Positions 1 to 6,349 of a DNA stretch of 17,736 nucleotides are shown piece by piece (the first letter of the stretch is position 1; each line of letters opens with the position of its first letter). The stretch comes from Frankia sp. (lineage in GTDB: Bacteria; Actinomycetota; Actinomycetes; Frankiales; Frankiaceae). The position numbers were made by a program, and so were the translations under genes. The DNA is taken from positions 1 to 17,736 of the forward strand of contig JADGHD010000026.1 of the NCBI GenBank assembly GCA_019689615.1. The letters run 5' to 3'. The notes under the pieces are model-generated. The model ran no database searches. It was given only the letters and a program-made list of their open reading frames with translations, and was not told the DNA's origin.

Positions 1-321
1 ATCGCCTTCACCGGCGACCACGAGCGCCCCGACCACGAGGCCATCTACGACGGCGCCCGTGAACACGGCTGGCGCGGCTACGATGCCGCCCTGCTCCCCC
101 CAGCCGCAGCCGCCCGCATCTTCACCCAGCTCCTCGCCGCCACCGAATCCGCCATCATCCGCGACCACCAGCCGGCCGCCGCTGCCGGTGCCGCCGCCCC
201 GAACTGGCAGCGCGGGGAGTCGCTGGCCGCTACCCCCGCCGTCGTCGCCCCGGCGCTACCGATCCAACCCACGCCGAGCGCCGCGCTGGCCCGCCAGCCG
301 GTCCTACGTGGCCAGCGATGA
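1..321 (+). CDS. Hypothetical protein, 3' end only (start outside window)
   Basis: Reading from base 1 in frame 1 gives 106 residues without a stop until TGA at 319-321, so this is the C-terminal part of a gene that begins upstream of the window. The first 35 residues look like a folded domain (mixed acidic, aromatic and glycine residues, for example GDHERPDHEAIYDG and EHGWRGYDAALL). The rest is an alanine- and proline-rich tail of low complexity, as often ends actinomycete proteins. No catalytic motif or family was recognised. It lies about 90 bp upstream of, and co-directional with, the tRNA-Ala gene. The overlapping frame starting at 59 is a Pro/Ser-rich shadow and was not chosen because frame 1 has the more natural residue composition. 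Confidence 0.55.
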   Translation: MAFTGDHERPDHEAIYDGAREHGWRGYDAALLPPAAAARIFTQLLAATESAIIRDHQPAAAAGAAAPNWQRGESLAATPAVVAPALPIQPTPSAALARQPVLRGQR

Positions 322-394
322 GCCCATCCGACACCGGCCGGTCCGCCCGCAAGGCCCGGACGACCCGCCCGCGCACACCCCCGCGTCCGTCCTG

Positions 395-400
395 TAAGCT
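395..400 (+). promoter_or_regulatory. Candidate -10 element for tRNA-Ala
   Basis: TAAGCT fits the actinobacterial TANNNT -10 consensus and lies 14 nt before the mature 5' end of the tRNA, giving a leader of about 7 nt. No convincing -35 hexamer is visible at the usual distance, so this is tentative. Confidence 0.3.
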
Positions 401-414
401 GCGAAGTGCTTCCA

Positions 415-491
415 GGGGGTGTAGCTCAGCCTGGTAGAGCGCCTCCCTCGCACGGAGGAGGCCAGGGGTTCGAGTCCCCTCACCTCCACCA
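415..491 (+). tRNA. tRNA-Ala, anticodon CGC, CCA encoded
   Basis: A full cloverleaf can be drawn. The 7-bp acceptor stem pairs 415-421 with 481-487. The D stem is GCTC/GAGC (424-427 with 437-440). The anticodon stem is 442-446 with 454-458, with a 7-nt loop whose central triplet CGC at 449-451 reads the alanine codon GCG. The variable loop has 5 nt, and the T arm AGGGG-TTCGAGT-CCCCT spans 464-480. The third acceptor pair is G3:U70 (bases 417 and 485), the classic identity element for alanyl-tRNA synthetase, which confirms the amino acid independently of the anticodon. The discriminator is A488 and CCA is genomically encoded at 489-491. The 3' half coincides with the end of a recombinase remnant on the other strand, as at tRNA integration sites. 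Confidence 0.97.
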
Positions 492-789
492 TCGCGGCTT
501 TACTCGCCACTGACCCTCCAGGGTAGTGCGGAGCAGGTCTGCGAGGGTACCGTCAGTGGCGTCTTCCACCAGGGAGACGCCACTTCGACGTTCTAGAGCA
601 TCGTCTACGGCCTCTGTAAGGGTGGTTTCGCGCCGGGCGTACAAGGATGGTAGTGAAGGGCTCGGCCAGCTCGTCTCCGGCTACGTAGGGTGCGTCGCCG
701 TCGTCATCGAGGTAGAGCCGCCGGAACAGGGCTTGGTTAAGCACCTTGCGGGCTCGTGGCTGGGCAAGCTGCGACGTCGGTCGGCTTGA
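480..789 (-). pseudogene. C-terminal remnant of a serine site-specific recombinase, frameshifted
   Basis: On the minus strand the bases from about 789 down to 642 encode a segment beginning near RARKVLNQALFRRLYLDDDG and going on through ELAEPFTTIL. This pattern matches the C-terminal region of actinobacterial large serine recombinases and integrases (KVLNQALF, then a YxDxDG-like motif, then ELxEPF). Immediately upstream this frame meets a TGA, and after the ELAEPF motif the coherent reading jumps to another frame near 641 (YARRETTLTEAVDDALE and so on), ending in TGA at 480-482 inside the tRNA-Ala 3' end. So only a frameshifted tail survives and the catalytic N-terminal domain is absent. The convergent position, ending within the tRNA acceptor/T-arm sequence, is what is expected of an integrase that used this tRNA as its attachment site. 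Family assignment is by remembered pattern. The downstream frame is less certain than the KVLNQALF block. Confidence 0.55.
508..528 (+). terminator. Hairpin just downstream of tRNA-Ala, candidate terminator
   Basis: CACT(G)ACCCT at 508-517 pairs with AGGGTAGTG at 520-528, a 9-bp stem with one bulged G and a very tight loop, starting 17 nt after the tRNA 3' end. No T-tract follows, which is common for actinobacterial terminators. It lies inside the recombinase remnant, so it may be fortuitous. Confidence 0.35.
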
Positions 790-981
790 TGGTCACGATG
801 CCGTGGCCCCGGCCCCCGGTTGATCTTCCGGCTCGCTGGCTGATCTTCCGTGGGTCGTCAGGATTGAATGTGGAGGGCTCGCCGGGAACCTGCAACGTCT
901 CGGCGTGCGGTGATTCCGCTGATCGCCTGCTGGACCGGCGGGGTCCTGGTCGGGTCTGCTGGGTGAGGTTTTTCCTGGCTG
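790..981. other. Non-coding or decayed spacer between recombinase remnant and DUF6082 gene
   Basis: No intact gene is supported here. A minus-strand frame is open through most of the stretch (including STFNPDDPRKISQRAGRST) but has no recognised family and ends without a sensible domain. It could be more of a decayed mobile element. The only structure seen is a pair of 13-bp direct repeats (818-850), listed separately. Confidence 0.4.
818..850. repeat. Two 13-bp imperfect direct repeats, 20-bp period
   Basis: GGTTGATCTTCCG at 818-830 recurs as GGCTGATCTTCCG at 838-850, differing at one base. The 20-bp period places both copies on nearly the same face of the helix. The function is unknown; it could be chance duplication in decayed DNA or a protein-binding site of the former mobile element. 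Confidence 0.5.
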
Positions 982-1623
982 CTACGGGTTCGGTGGCCGG
1001 GCCGCGGTGTAGGCGTCGTCGACGAGGGCAGTGAAGAAGTCCTCGCCGGTGTCGCCTTCGGTGATCTCGACGCGGGTGGCGCGTACCTTCGTCCAGAAGT
1101 CGTACATGTCATTGCTGCGCATCAGGTAGGCGAGCGCGCCGCGTAGCTCAGCTTCCTCGATCGTCTTGGCCTCGTAGGCGACCTTCTGGAGGTTGAGGAT
1201 CAGATTGCAGTAGTGGTCCTTGCGGGTTTCCGGTACGCCGGGTGCCAGGGGTGGCCAGACCTCGGCCAGCTCGTTGTCGTCGATGGCCATCTTGATGAGG
1301 TCGACGTGCAGGGCCCGGAGGGCGATCTCGCTGCTACGCCGTTGTTCGTCGAGGGCGACGTTCAGGCTTTCGCGCTGGTGGGAAAGGTCGCGCTGTTGCA
1401 GGACGAGCGTGAGGACGATGGCGAACAGGGCGAGGCCGGAGTACAGCAGGCCGACGGGTGAGATCGCCTGGCCAATGAGCGACCAGCGTTCGAGGGTTTC
1501 GTCGTCGAGCGCGGCCAGCACCACCAGTGGCACGATCACGGACGCCGTGATCGCGAGCGCGGCGAGGACGATCGCCACTACCCCGAGGAACGGTCGGCGA
1601 GCGCGGCTGCCTGCTGTGCTCAT
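982..1623 (-). CDS. DUF6082-family membrane protein
   Basis: A 213-residue protein, assuming the ATG at 1623. Two hydrophobic segments lie near the N-terminus (about residues 8-35 and 52-74), separated by a short loop with SLIGQAISPVG. A polar helical stretch follows (QQRDLSHQRESLNVALDEQRR), then a soluble domain with HVDLIKMAIDDNELAEVWPP and a NLILNLQKVAYE helix. This arrangement, two membrane helices, a short coiled linker and a cytoplasmic domain with the LIKMAxxDxxLxxVW pattern, matches DUF6082 proteins of actinomycetes, whose function is unknown. The start was chosen because GGGGGTGA, a good ribosome-binding site, lies 8 nt upstream; in-frame GTG (1635) and TTG (1641) starts would add four or six residues. 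The gene diverges from the DUF6879 pair across about 310 bp. Confidence 0.75.
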   Translation of the reverse strand: MSTAGSRARRPFLGVVAIVLAALAITASVIVPLVVLAALDDETLERWSLIGQAISPVGLLYSGLALFAIVLTLVLQQRDLSHQRESLNVALDEQRRSSEIALRALHVDLIKMAIDDNELAEVWPPLAPGVPETRKDHYCNLILNLQKVAYEAKTIEEAELRGALAYLMRSNDMYDFWTKVRATRVEITEGDTGEDFFTALVDDAYTAARPPNP

Positions 1624-1667
1624 CCAGACGTTCACCCCCAACCGTGTGGCCTGTGCGTACCCGGGAA

Positions 1668-1682
1668 CCGCTGTCCCAGCGG
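1668..1682. repeat. Inverted repeat CCGCTG-3-CAGCGG
   Basis: Perfect 6-bp arms separated by TCC, 45 bp upstream of the DUF6082 start codon. It could be an operator for a dimeric regulator or a small hairpin in the leader. There is no direct evidence for either. Confidence 0.35.
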
Positions 1683-1871
1683 CAACAACGTAGTCCCGCG
1701 GGCGTTGCCGTGGGGGCGAAGCGCGACTGGGCGTACGACCGCTGGCTGCCGGCGACAGCGGGCTGGCCGCGGCTGGCAGTCGGCCCTGTGTGATCAGGCC
1801 GGACTTCGTGGCCTCTGGGTGTGGGGCTCCGCGCGGTCGCTTGCCCGGATGTCACAGGTCCGAACGTGTCG

Positions 1872-1900
1872 TTGTTCTGGCCTGATCGCGGTGCTATGTT
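1872..1900 (+). promoter_or_regulatory. Candidate promoter for the DUF6879 gene pair
   Basis: TTGTTC at 1872-1877 and TATGTT at 1895-1900 are separated by exactly 17 nt. The -10 fits TANNNT and the -35 keeps the TTG core. The predicted start site is about 1907, giving a leader of about 26 nt that contains the ribosome-binding site GGGGGT at 1921-1926. Confidence 0.4.
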
Positions 1901-1901
1901 G

Positions 1902-1915
1902 GCGATGATCATCGC
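1902..1915. promoter_or_regulatory. Perfect 14-bp palindrome, candidate operator
   Basis: GCGATGATCATCGC is a perfect palindrome with no spacer, placed directly after the candidate -10 box and covering the predicted transcription start. A repressor bound here would block initiation. No regulator gene is adjacent, so the binding protein is unknown. Confidence 0.4.
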
Positions 1916-1932
1916 GTGACGGGGGTGGCGCT

Positions 1933-2175
1933 GTGCCGGAAATGCGGGCTGTGCGCAGGCTGGGGCGGGCGGCCGACGAGGGGACCACCGGCGCGACCGG
2001 GTCGCCGGACATTGTGGAGCTGGCCGACGGGGACTTCGCCGTGGTGGGCTGGGATATCACGGGAGAGGTCGACCTGTCGCCTCTTCCAGGGGTGCACTGC
2101 GCGCCGGGGGAGCGGGTGGTCAGGATCGACCGTTCGGTGCTGGTACGGGCGAGGCGGGACATTCCCGATGCCTGA
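1933..2175 (+). CDS. Small conserved-type hypothetical protein paired with DUF6879 gene
   Basis: An 80-residue protein starting at GTG 1933, preceded by GGGGGT about 7 nt upstream; an ATG three codons in is an alternative. The sequence looks folded rather than random: DIVELADGDFAVVGWDIT then a beta-rich stretch ending ERVVRIDRSVLVRARRDI. It has no signal peptide or membrane segment. The stop codon overlaps the start of the DUF6879 gene by 8 nt, so the two are almost certainly co-translated. Small partners of this kind are, from memory, common directly upstream of DUF6879 genes in actinomycetes, but their role is not known. The pairing suggests a two-component unit of the toxin-antitoxin or regulator-effector type, which is inference only. 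Confidence 0.7.
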   Translation: MPEMRAVRRLGRAADEGTTGATGSPDIVELADGDFAVVGWDITGEVDLSPLPGVHCAPGERVVRIDRSVLVRARRDIPDA

Positions 2176-2794
2176 CGAGATCCGGCCTCCGGGCTGGGTT
2201 CTCGACGGTGCGCGGCGGCTTTCCCCGCCCGAGTTCGGCGCCGAGTTCATGCGGCACTGGACCGCCGTCCGGCACGGTCTGGTCAAGTTGGAGTGCTGGC
2301 AGGTCTACCAGGAGCCCGAGACACGATCGTGGCAGGCGTACCAGCGCGGCGACTTCGCCGCCGTCGGCGGGTTGCTGGAGGAGGAGGCGGAGTCCGACCA
2401 GTCGATCTACGACGCGGCGGTGAAGAACGAGACCCCGTTCGTGCGGGTCCGGCTCGTCCGTTTCCCGCTCACCGACTACGTGACGTTCGAGATGTGGAAC
2501 TACGTCGTGCGGGCGCGGCGTGGCGAGACGATCGAGATCGCCGTCGTGCCCGACGACGACCCGCGTCCGCTGCCGAACCACACCTACTTCGACTTCCTGC
2601 TGTTCGACGACACCGCGGCCCTCGTCCACGACTACGGCCTTGACGGCCTGCAGACCGGGGGGTGGGTGACGACCGCCCCGCCGGTGCTGCGCCGCCTGGC
2701 TGAGACCGCCGCCCGGACCCGCGAGACGGCCGTCCCGCTCGCCGCCTTCCTCACCGGGCACGGCCTGGCCTTTCCCCCTCCGCCGATGGGTTGA
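2168..2794 (+). CDS. DUF6879-family protein
   Basis: A 208-residue soluble protein from ATG 2168, overlapping the stop of the upstream gene by 8 nt. The region FRxHW-like FMRHWTAVRHGLVKLECWQVYQ near residues 26-45, then VRVRLVRFPLTDYVTFEMWN and later YFDFLLFDDTAALVHDY, follows the pattern of DUF6879 proteins: WQ(x)YxE, RVRIVxxPxTDYxRFE and a WLFDD-like motif. The family is widespread in Actinobacteria, is often encoded next to helix-turn-helix (Scr1/DUF397-type) genes, and has no established biochemical role. Here no helix-turn-helix gene is adjacent. A longer upstream extension of the same frame was rejected because it would overlap the whole 80-residue partner gene and reads as low-complexity sequence. 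The C-terminus (about residues 160-208) is helical and then proline-rich. Confidence 0.75.
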   Translation: MPDEIRPPGWVLDGARRLSPPEFGAEFMRHWTAVRHGLVKLECWQVYQEPETRSWQAYQRGDFAAVGGLLEEEAESDQSIYDAAVKNETPFVRVRLVRFPLTDYVTFEMWNYVVRARRGETIEIAVVPDDDPRPLPNHTYFDFLLFDDTAALVHDYGLDGLQTGGWVTTAPPVLRRLAETAARTRETAVPLAAFLTGHGLAFPPPPMG

Positions 2795-2795
2795 G

Positions 2796-3113
2796 GTGCC
2801 GAGCCCGGTTCAGAGAATGTCCCATGTGCAGAGCCTGCGCCGGCTGGTCTGCCTGTGCACCGACTGCCACGCCGCGACCCATTTCGGCTTCGCGCTGGTG
2901 AGTGGTCGGGACGCCGAGGCGTTGGCCCATCTGTGCTGGGTCGCCGGGATGACCGAGGCGCAGGCGCGCGAGCATGTGGACGCCGCGTTCGAGCTCTGGG
3001 CCCAGCGCTCCGCCGTGGCCTGGGCGCTCGACCTGGGGATTCTCACCGACGCGGGCGTCACGGTAACGCCGCCCCCGTCGCCGGACGAACGGTCCCGGCC
3101 CGCCCAGTCGTGA
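2796..3113 (+). CDS. Truncated zinc/HNH-like domain protein
   Basis: A 105-residue frame beginning at GTG 2796, one base after the DUF6879 stop. The core SLRRLVCLCTDCHAATHFGF followed by AxAHLxxVxGMTxxxAxxHVxAAFxLWxxRSxxxWxLDLxxLTxAG strongly recalls the C-terminal half of an actinobacterial HNH-like protein family. In that family, as I remember it, an N-terminal half carries a CxxC pair and an LEAHERWxYD motif. That N-terminal half is missing: only about 11 residues precede SLRRL. The second zinc-ligand set (CLCTDCH) remains but its partner CxxC does not, so metal binding and any nuclease activity are probably lost. It may be translated by coupling to the gene before it, or be a remnant fused to a chance start. 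The C-terminal 20 residues are proline- and serine-rich. Confidence 0.5.
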   Translation: MPSPVQRMSHVQSLRRLVCLCTDCHAATHFGFALVSGRDAEALAHLCWVAGMTEAQAREHVDAAFELWAQRSAVAWALDLGILTDAGVTVTPPPSPDERSRPAQS

Positions 3114-3131
3114 CGCCGCGGTCACGGATGC

Positions 3132-3169
3132 CGCGCGACGCGACGATTGTCGCGCGACGCGCGACGATT
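3132..3169. repeat. Tandem GC-rich repeat with central palindrome
   Basis: CGCGCGACGCGACGATT at 3132-3148 is followed two bases later by CGCGCGACGCGCGACGATT at 3151-3169, the same unit with a CG insertion. The junction forms the perfect palindrome GTCGCGCGAC (3149-3158). It is probably a slipped-strand duplication in non-coding DNA, though a binding site is possible. Confidence 0.6.
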
Positions 3170-3223
3170 CCGAGGTTGTCGGGGAGACCCGCGAGGGACA
3201 AAGACAGGTCCGTGCCCTAGTCC

Positions 3224-3415
3224 CTGGCCGGCGGTTCGGAGAGCCGCGACGTCGTCGTCAAGGAGCTTCTGGGCAAGGAGCTGTTGGCCTACCGTGACCA
3301 CCTCGCGGCCAAGCCGCGGCCGCTGATGTCGCCGCGCGCCTCGGCTCACGCTGAGCGGCCCGGCCGGCACGCCGCTGAAATGGGTCGGACGTTGGCAGGC
3401 AGCCGCGTCCCCTGA
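3224..3415 (+). pseudogene. Possible decayed coding fragment, unrecognised
   Basis: An open plus-strand frame from just after a TAG (3218-3220 region) to TGA at 3413-3415. Its first half has coding-like codons (strong G/C third positions) and a plausible helix-rich peptide including RDVVVKELLGKELLAYRDHL. The second half is Arg/Pro/Ala-rich. It has no ATG or GTG start in a sensible position and no recognised family. It may be the tail of a lost gene or chance; the convergent arrangement leaves no functional clue. Confidence 0.25.
3354..3376. terminator. Possible bidirectional hairpin between convergent genes
   Basis: AGCGGC at 3354-3359 pairs with GCCGCT at 3371-3376 across an 11-nt loop. It lies between the ends of convergent genes, where a terminator is expected, but lacks a T-tract and is only 6 bp, so support is weak. 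Confidence 0.2.
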
Positions 3416-3457
3416 CGGGCGATGCGGGTGATGGAGATCGGGACGTCAGGTTGACGC

Positions 3458-6223
3458 CTATCGCGTGGTGGATCGTGAGCGGGTGGCTGAGGGGCAGATG
3501 GTGCGGACCTCGCAGCGGGCGCAGCGGTGGCCGGGGTTGGGGCGGTAGTCGCGGTCTCTGATCCGGGTGGCGGCCTCGGCGACGGTTTTCTCGGCGCGGC
3601 GGACGGCCTCGGCGTCGACGGCGACCGGCTGGCGCGTGGCGGCTTTCAGGTCGTGGACGTAGGCCGCGCGGACGTCGAGTCCCTCGCGGCGGCCGGCATC
3701 TGCGTAGACCTGCAGCTGCAGCGTGTGGTCGGCGACGTCGCCGAACGTGGAGGTCTTGTAGTCGACGATGGCCAGCGCGGTCGGCAGCGCTCCCTCGTGG
3801 TCGAGGATGACGTCTGCGCGGCCGGTGACGGTCAGGCCGTCGAGGTGCAGTTCGAACGGCCGCTCGCTCTCCCAGACCCGGTGCAGGTCGTCCTGATGTC
3901 GCGCTGTGTAGGTGACCACCAGCCGGCGGGCGGCGTCGCGCAGCTGCCGGTGGGCGACCTTGTTGGCCATCGGCAGGAAGAAGCTGGCGTCGAGAATGGC
4001 GTCGATCTCGACGGTGGTGGGCACCTTTCCGCTCTCGCGGGTCCTCTTCGCGACGGCCCGCAGGAGGTGGTGGACGGCCTTTCCGTAGCCGAGCTCGGGC
4101 GCGAGCCGGGGTTGGAAACCGACCAGCTCCCGCATCCGGAACGCCAGGCCGCAGTCGAGGAACGCGGCGAGCTGGCGGTACGTCATCGTGATCGTCTCGT
4201 CGCCGCGGCCCGTGCCGGTCGTCTCCACCGTGGGCAGGGCGACCGTCGCCGCATCCGCCTCGAGGTGGGCGAGGTCCTGGTGATACGGGCTGCGCTGGAC
4301 CCGCCTGGTCGTGACCTTCTCATGCCGGGAGACCGACAGCCAGTCGCGGGCCCGGGTGATGGCGACGTAGAAGAGGCGGCGCTCGTCCGCGTCCGAGCCC
4401 TCATAGCGGGCGGCGTCGAAGAGATGCCGGGGCAGCGGCCAGTCCTGGGGCCTGCCGGTCCGCATCGACGGGAACCGGCCCGCCGTCACGGACGGGACGA
4501 AGACGGCTGGCCATTCCAGGCCCTTCGCCCGGTGGATGGTCGTCAGGTCGACGGCGTCGAGCGCGAAGTCCGCCTCGCCGTCGAACCCCTCGTACGCGCC
4601 CTGGGCGTAGTTGATGATGTGCAGCGCGAGGTTCCGGTAGTACCAGGTGCCCCGGTCCTGGCCGCCGACCTGCTCGCCGGGCGCGTCCGGGTCGGGGCGG
4701 GCGCGGCGGCGCACGGACTCGTAGTCGGCGAGCAGCGCGGAGAACCGGGCCAACGTCCCGAGGCGGTTCACCGTCATCGGGTCCGCCAGGTCCCACGCAT
4801 GGACGTTCAGCACGCCGAGCAGGTCGTACAGTTCGCCGACGAGGTTCGCTGTCCGCTCGTCTGACGGCACGGCCGCCTTCCAGGCGACGAGGAACCGTGC
4901 CACCCGGTCGACATCGTCGGCGGACAGCTGGAACGCCTGGGCGTACTCGGCGAACAGGTCCGCGTCGGTGACGTCCTGGCCGCGGGTGAACGGGTCGCGC
5001 CACTGGAGGTTCGTGAGCCAGGCGGTGGTGCGGCCCAGTGCCCGCGCCTCGGGCTGGTCGAACAGCCCCGAGCGGCCGGCGGGCTGCACGGGGATGCCCG
5101 CGTCGGCGAACGCCGCCATGAGCCGCGGATAGGCGGCCCGGCTGCGGACGAGCACGGCGATGTCCCGGAAGGGCACCCCCTTCCCGGTGACCTCGCGGAT
5201 GAGGTCGGCGATCATTTTTGCCTCGTCCGCCTCGGTCTGTTCGCTCCACACGATCACCTCGGGCGCGTTCCCGGGCGCGGGGGGCCGGAACGTTCCCATC
5301 TCCTTGTCGAGGCGGTTGGGGATGGTGTCCGCGAACCGGTTCGCGGCGTGGATGATCCCGGGGCGGCTGCGGCGGTTGGTGGTGATCTCGAAGGTTGCGA
5401 CGCCCGGGTAGCGCCGAGTGAACGTGAGGATGTTCGCCACGTCGGAGCCGCGCCACTGGTAGATGGCCTGCTGGTCGTCGCCGACCACGCACAGCTGGAC
5501 CCCGGGGCCGGTGAGCAGCTCGATGAGGCGTTCCTGCGCCGGGTTGACGTCCTGGTACTCGTCGACGATGAGGTGCCGCAGCTCGGCGTGGATCTGTGCG
5601 GCGAACTCGGGCCGTTCGAGTTCGCGCACGGCCCGGACGACCTGCTGGCCGTAGGTGAGCAGCCGGTACCGGTCGAGCGTGGCGTAGTAGTCCCGCAGGA
5701 TGTGGCCGAACGGGTCGGGCAGCGTGGACGGGTCGAGCAGCTCGTTCTCGACGACGTCGACGCCCTTGAGGAACGTGGCGATCGCCGCGAACATCCGGTT
5801 GGCCGGGTCGAGCTGGCGCAGGCCGAGCCGGGTCGACTCGCGGGACAGGAACGCCGTCAGCTGGTTCTCGTCGAGGACGTCGTAGGTTTCGTAGCGCGCG
5901 ATGCGCTGCTGGAGCAGCCGGAAACAGATCGCGTGGATCGTGCCGACGAACAGGCCGCCAAGCCGGTCGACCGCCCCCTGACCGAGCCGGCCGGCGACGC
6001 GCTCGGTGATGCGGGCCTTGAGCTCCGCGGCGGCCCGCTCGGTGAAGGTGAACGCCACGATCGCCTCCGGCGCCACCCCCTCGGCGACCAGGTCCGCGAC
6101 GCGCTGCGAGACGACCTCGGTCTTCCCCGAGCCCGCCGACGCGATGATCTGCAGGTGGCTGCCCCGATGCCGCACCGCGTCGAGCGCCGGCCCCGTCAGC
6201 CGCGGAATTGCCCTGTCCGCCAC
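3458..6223 (-). CDS. UvrD/PcrA-type helicase fused to Cas4/RecB-like PD-(D/E)XK nuclease
   Basis: A 921-residue superfamily 1 helicase-nuclease. Helicase motifs are complete: Walker A ASAGSGKT (28-35), Ia-like AFTFTERAAAELK (57-69), motif II LIVDEYQD (218-225), motif III GDDQQAIYQWRG (248-259), motif IV around TTNRRSRPG (281-289), motif V TTIHRAKGLEW (561-571) and motif VI RRLFYVAITRARD (615-627). The C-terminal 240 residues form a RecB-family nuclease: GKAVHHLL (His718), GRADVI (Asp804), IVDYKT (Asp821, Lys823) and QxxxY (Gln836-Tyr840). Cys691, Cys901, Cys904 and Cys910 have the spacing of a Cas4/AddB-type 4Fe-4S cluster. The predicted activity is ATP-driven 3'-5' unwinding with single-strand cleavage, as in AdnAB or AddAB and in several phage-defence helicases. 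The start is GTG 6223, with AGGGGGG 8 nt upstream. It is the last gene of a minus-strand series whose preceding two genes are broken; no disabling change is seen in this one. Confidence 0.92.
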   Translation of the reverse strand: MADRAIPRLTGPALDAVRHRGSHLQIIASAGSGKTEVVSQRVADLVAEGVAPEAIVAFTFTERAAAELKARITERVAGRLGQGAVDRLGGLFVGTIHAICFRLLQQRIARYETYDVLDENQLTAFLSRESTRLGLRQLDPANRMFAAIATFLKGVDVVENELLDPSTLPDPFGHILRDYYATLDRYRLLTYGQQVVRAVRELERPEFAAQIHAELRHLIVDEYQDVNPAQERLIELLTGPGVQLCVVGDDQQAIYQWRGSDVANILTFTRRYPGVATFEITTNRRSRPGIIHAANRFADTIPNRLDKEMGTFRPPAPGNAPEVIVWSEQTEADEAKMIADLIREVTGKGVPFRDIAVLVRSRAAYPRLMAAFADAGIPVQPAGRSGLFDQPEARALGRTTAWLTNLQWRDPFTRGQDVTDADLFAEYAQAFQLSADDVDRVARFLVAWKAAVPSDERTANLVGELYDLLGVLNVHAWDLADPMTVNRLGTLARFSALLADYESVRRRARPDPDAPGEQVGGQDRGTWYYRNLALHIINYAQGAYEGFDGEADFALDAVDLTTIHRAKGLEWPAVFVPSVTAGRFPSMRTGRPQDWPLPRHLFDAARYEGSDADERRLFYVAITRARDWLSVSRHEKVTTRRVQRSPYHQDLAHLEADAATVALPTVETTGTGRGDETITMTYRQLAAFLDCGLAFRMRELVGFQPRLAPELGYGKAVHHLLRAVAKRTRESGKVPTTVEIDAILDASFFLPMANKVAHRQLRDAARRLVVTYTARHQDDLHRVWESERPFELHLDGLTVTGRADVILDHEGALPTALAIVDYKTSTFGDVADHTLQLQVYADAGRREGLDVRAAYVHDLKAATRQPVAVDAEAVRRAEKTVAEAATRIRDRDYRPNPGHRCARCEVRTICPSATRSRSTTR

Positions 6224-6231
6224 CGTCTATG

Positions 6232-6238
6232 CCCCCCT
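6232..6238 (-). promoter_or_regulatory. Ribosome-binding site fixing the GTG start of the UvrD-nuclease
   Basis: Minus-strand AGGGGGG lies 8 nt before GTG 6223. It supports that non-ATG start and shows the gene has its own translation signal, independent of the broken genes upstream. Confidence 0.6.
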
Positions 6239-6349
6239 GATCGGTTACGTGGTCACGGAACTTAGCGAACCTGTGCGACCTAAGGACAACCGGTCTGTCG
6301 CAGGTGGCTTGTGTCTGGTGATGCTCGCGCGTGGAGAAATCCGCGGTCG

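Larger units (their letters stand above)
1624..1932. other. Divergent intergenic region between DUF6082 and DUF6879-pair genes
   Basis: No gene is supported here; minus-strand open frames crossing it are arginine/proline-rich shadows. It holds a short inverted repeat (CCGCTG-TCC-CAGCGG, 1668-1682) on the DUF6082 side and a candidate promoter plus palindrome on the other side, listed separately. Confidence 0.6.
3114..3457. other. Gene-poor region between convergent genes
   Basis: About 340 bp between the truncated HNH-like gene (+) and the UvrD-nuclease gene (-). It holds a duplicated GC-rich motif (3132-3169), an unrecognised plus-strand open stretch (3224-3415) that may be decayed coding sequence, and a possible hairpin (3354-3376). 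No intact gene or RNA is recognised. Confidence 0.5.

Noticed and set aside
304..510. Minus-strand 68-residue frame containing RGLEPLASSVRG
   Set aside because: This is the antisense of the tRNA-Ala gene; GLEPLxxxxxGxRSTRLSYTP-type peptides are a well-known artefact of translating tRNA genes backwards.
1334..1912. Minus-strand 192-residue frame overlapping the DUF6082 gene
   Set aside because: Arg/Pro/Thr-rich, out of frame with DUF6082, no recognisable segment.
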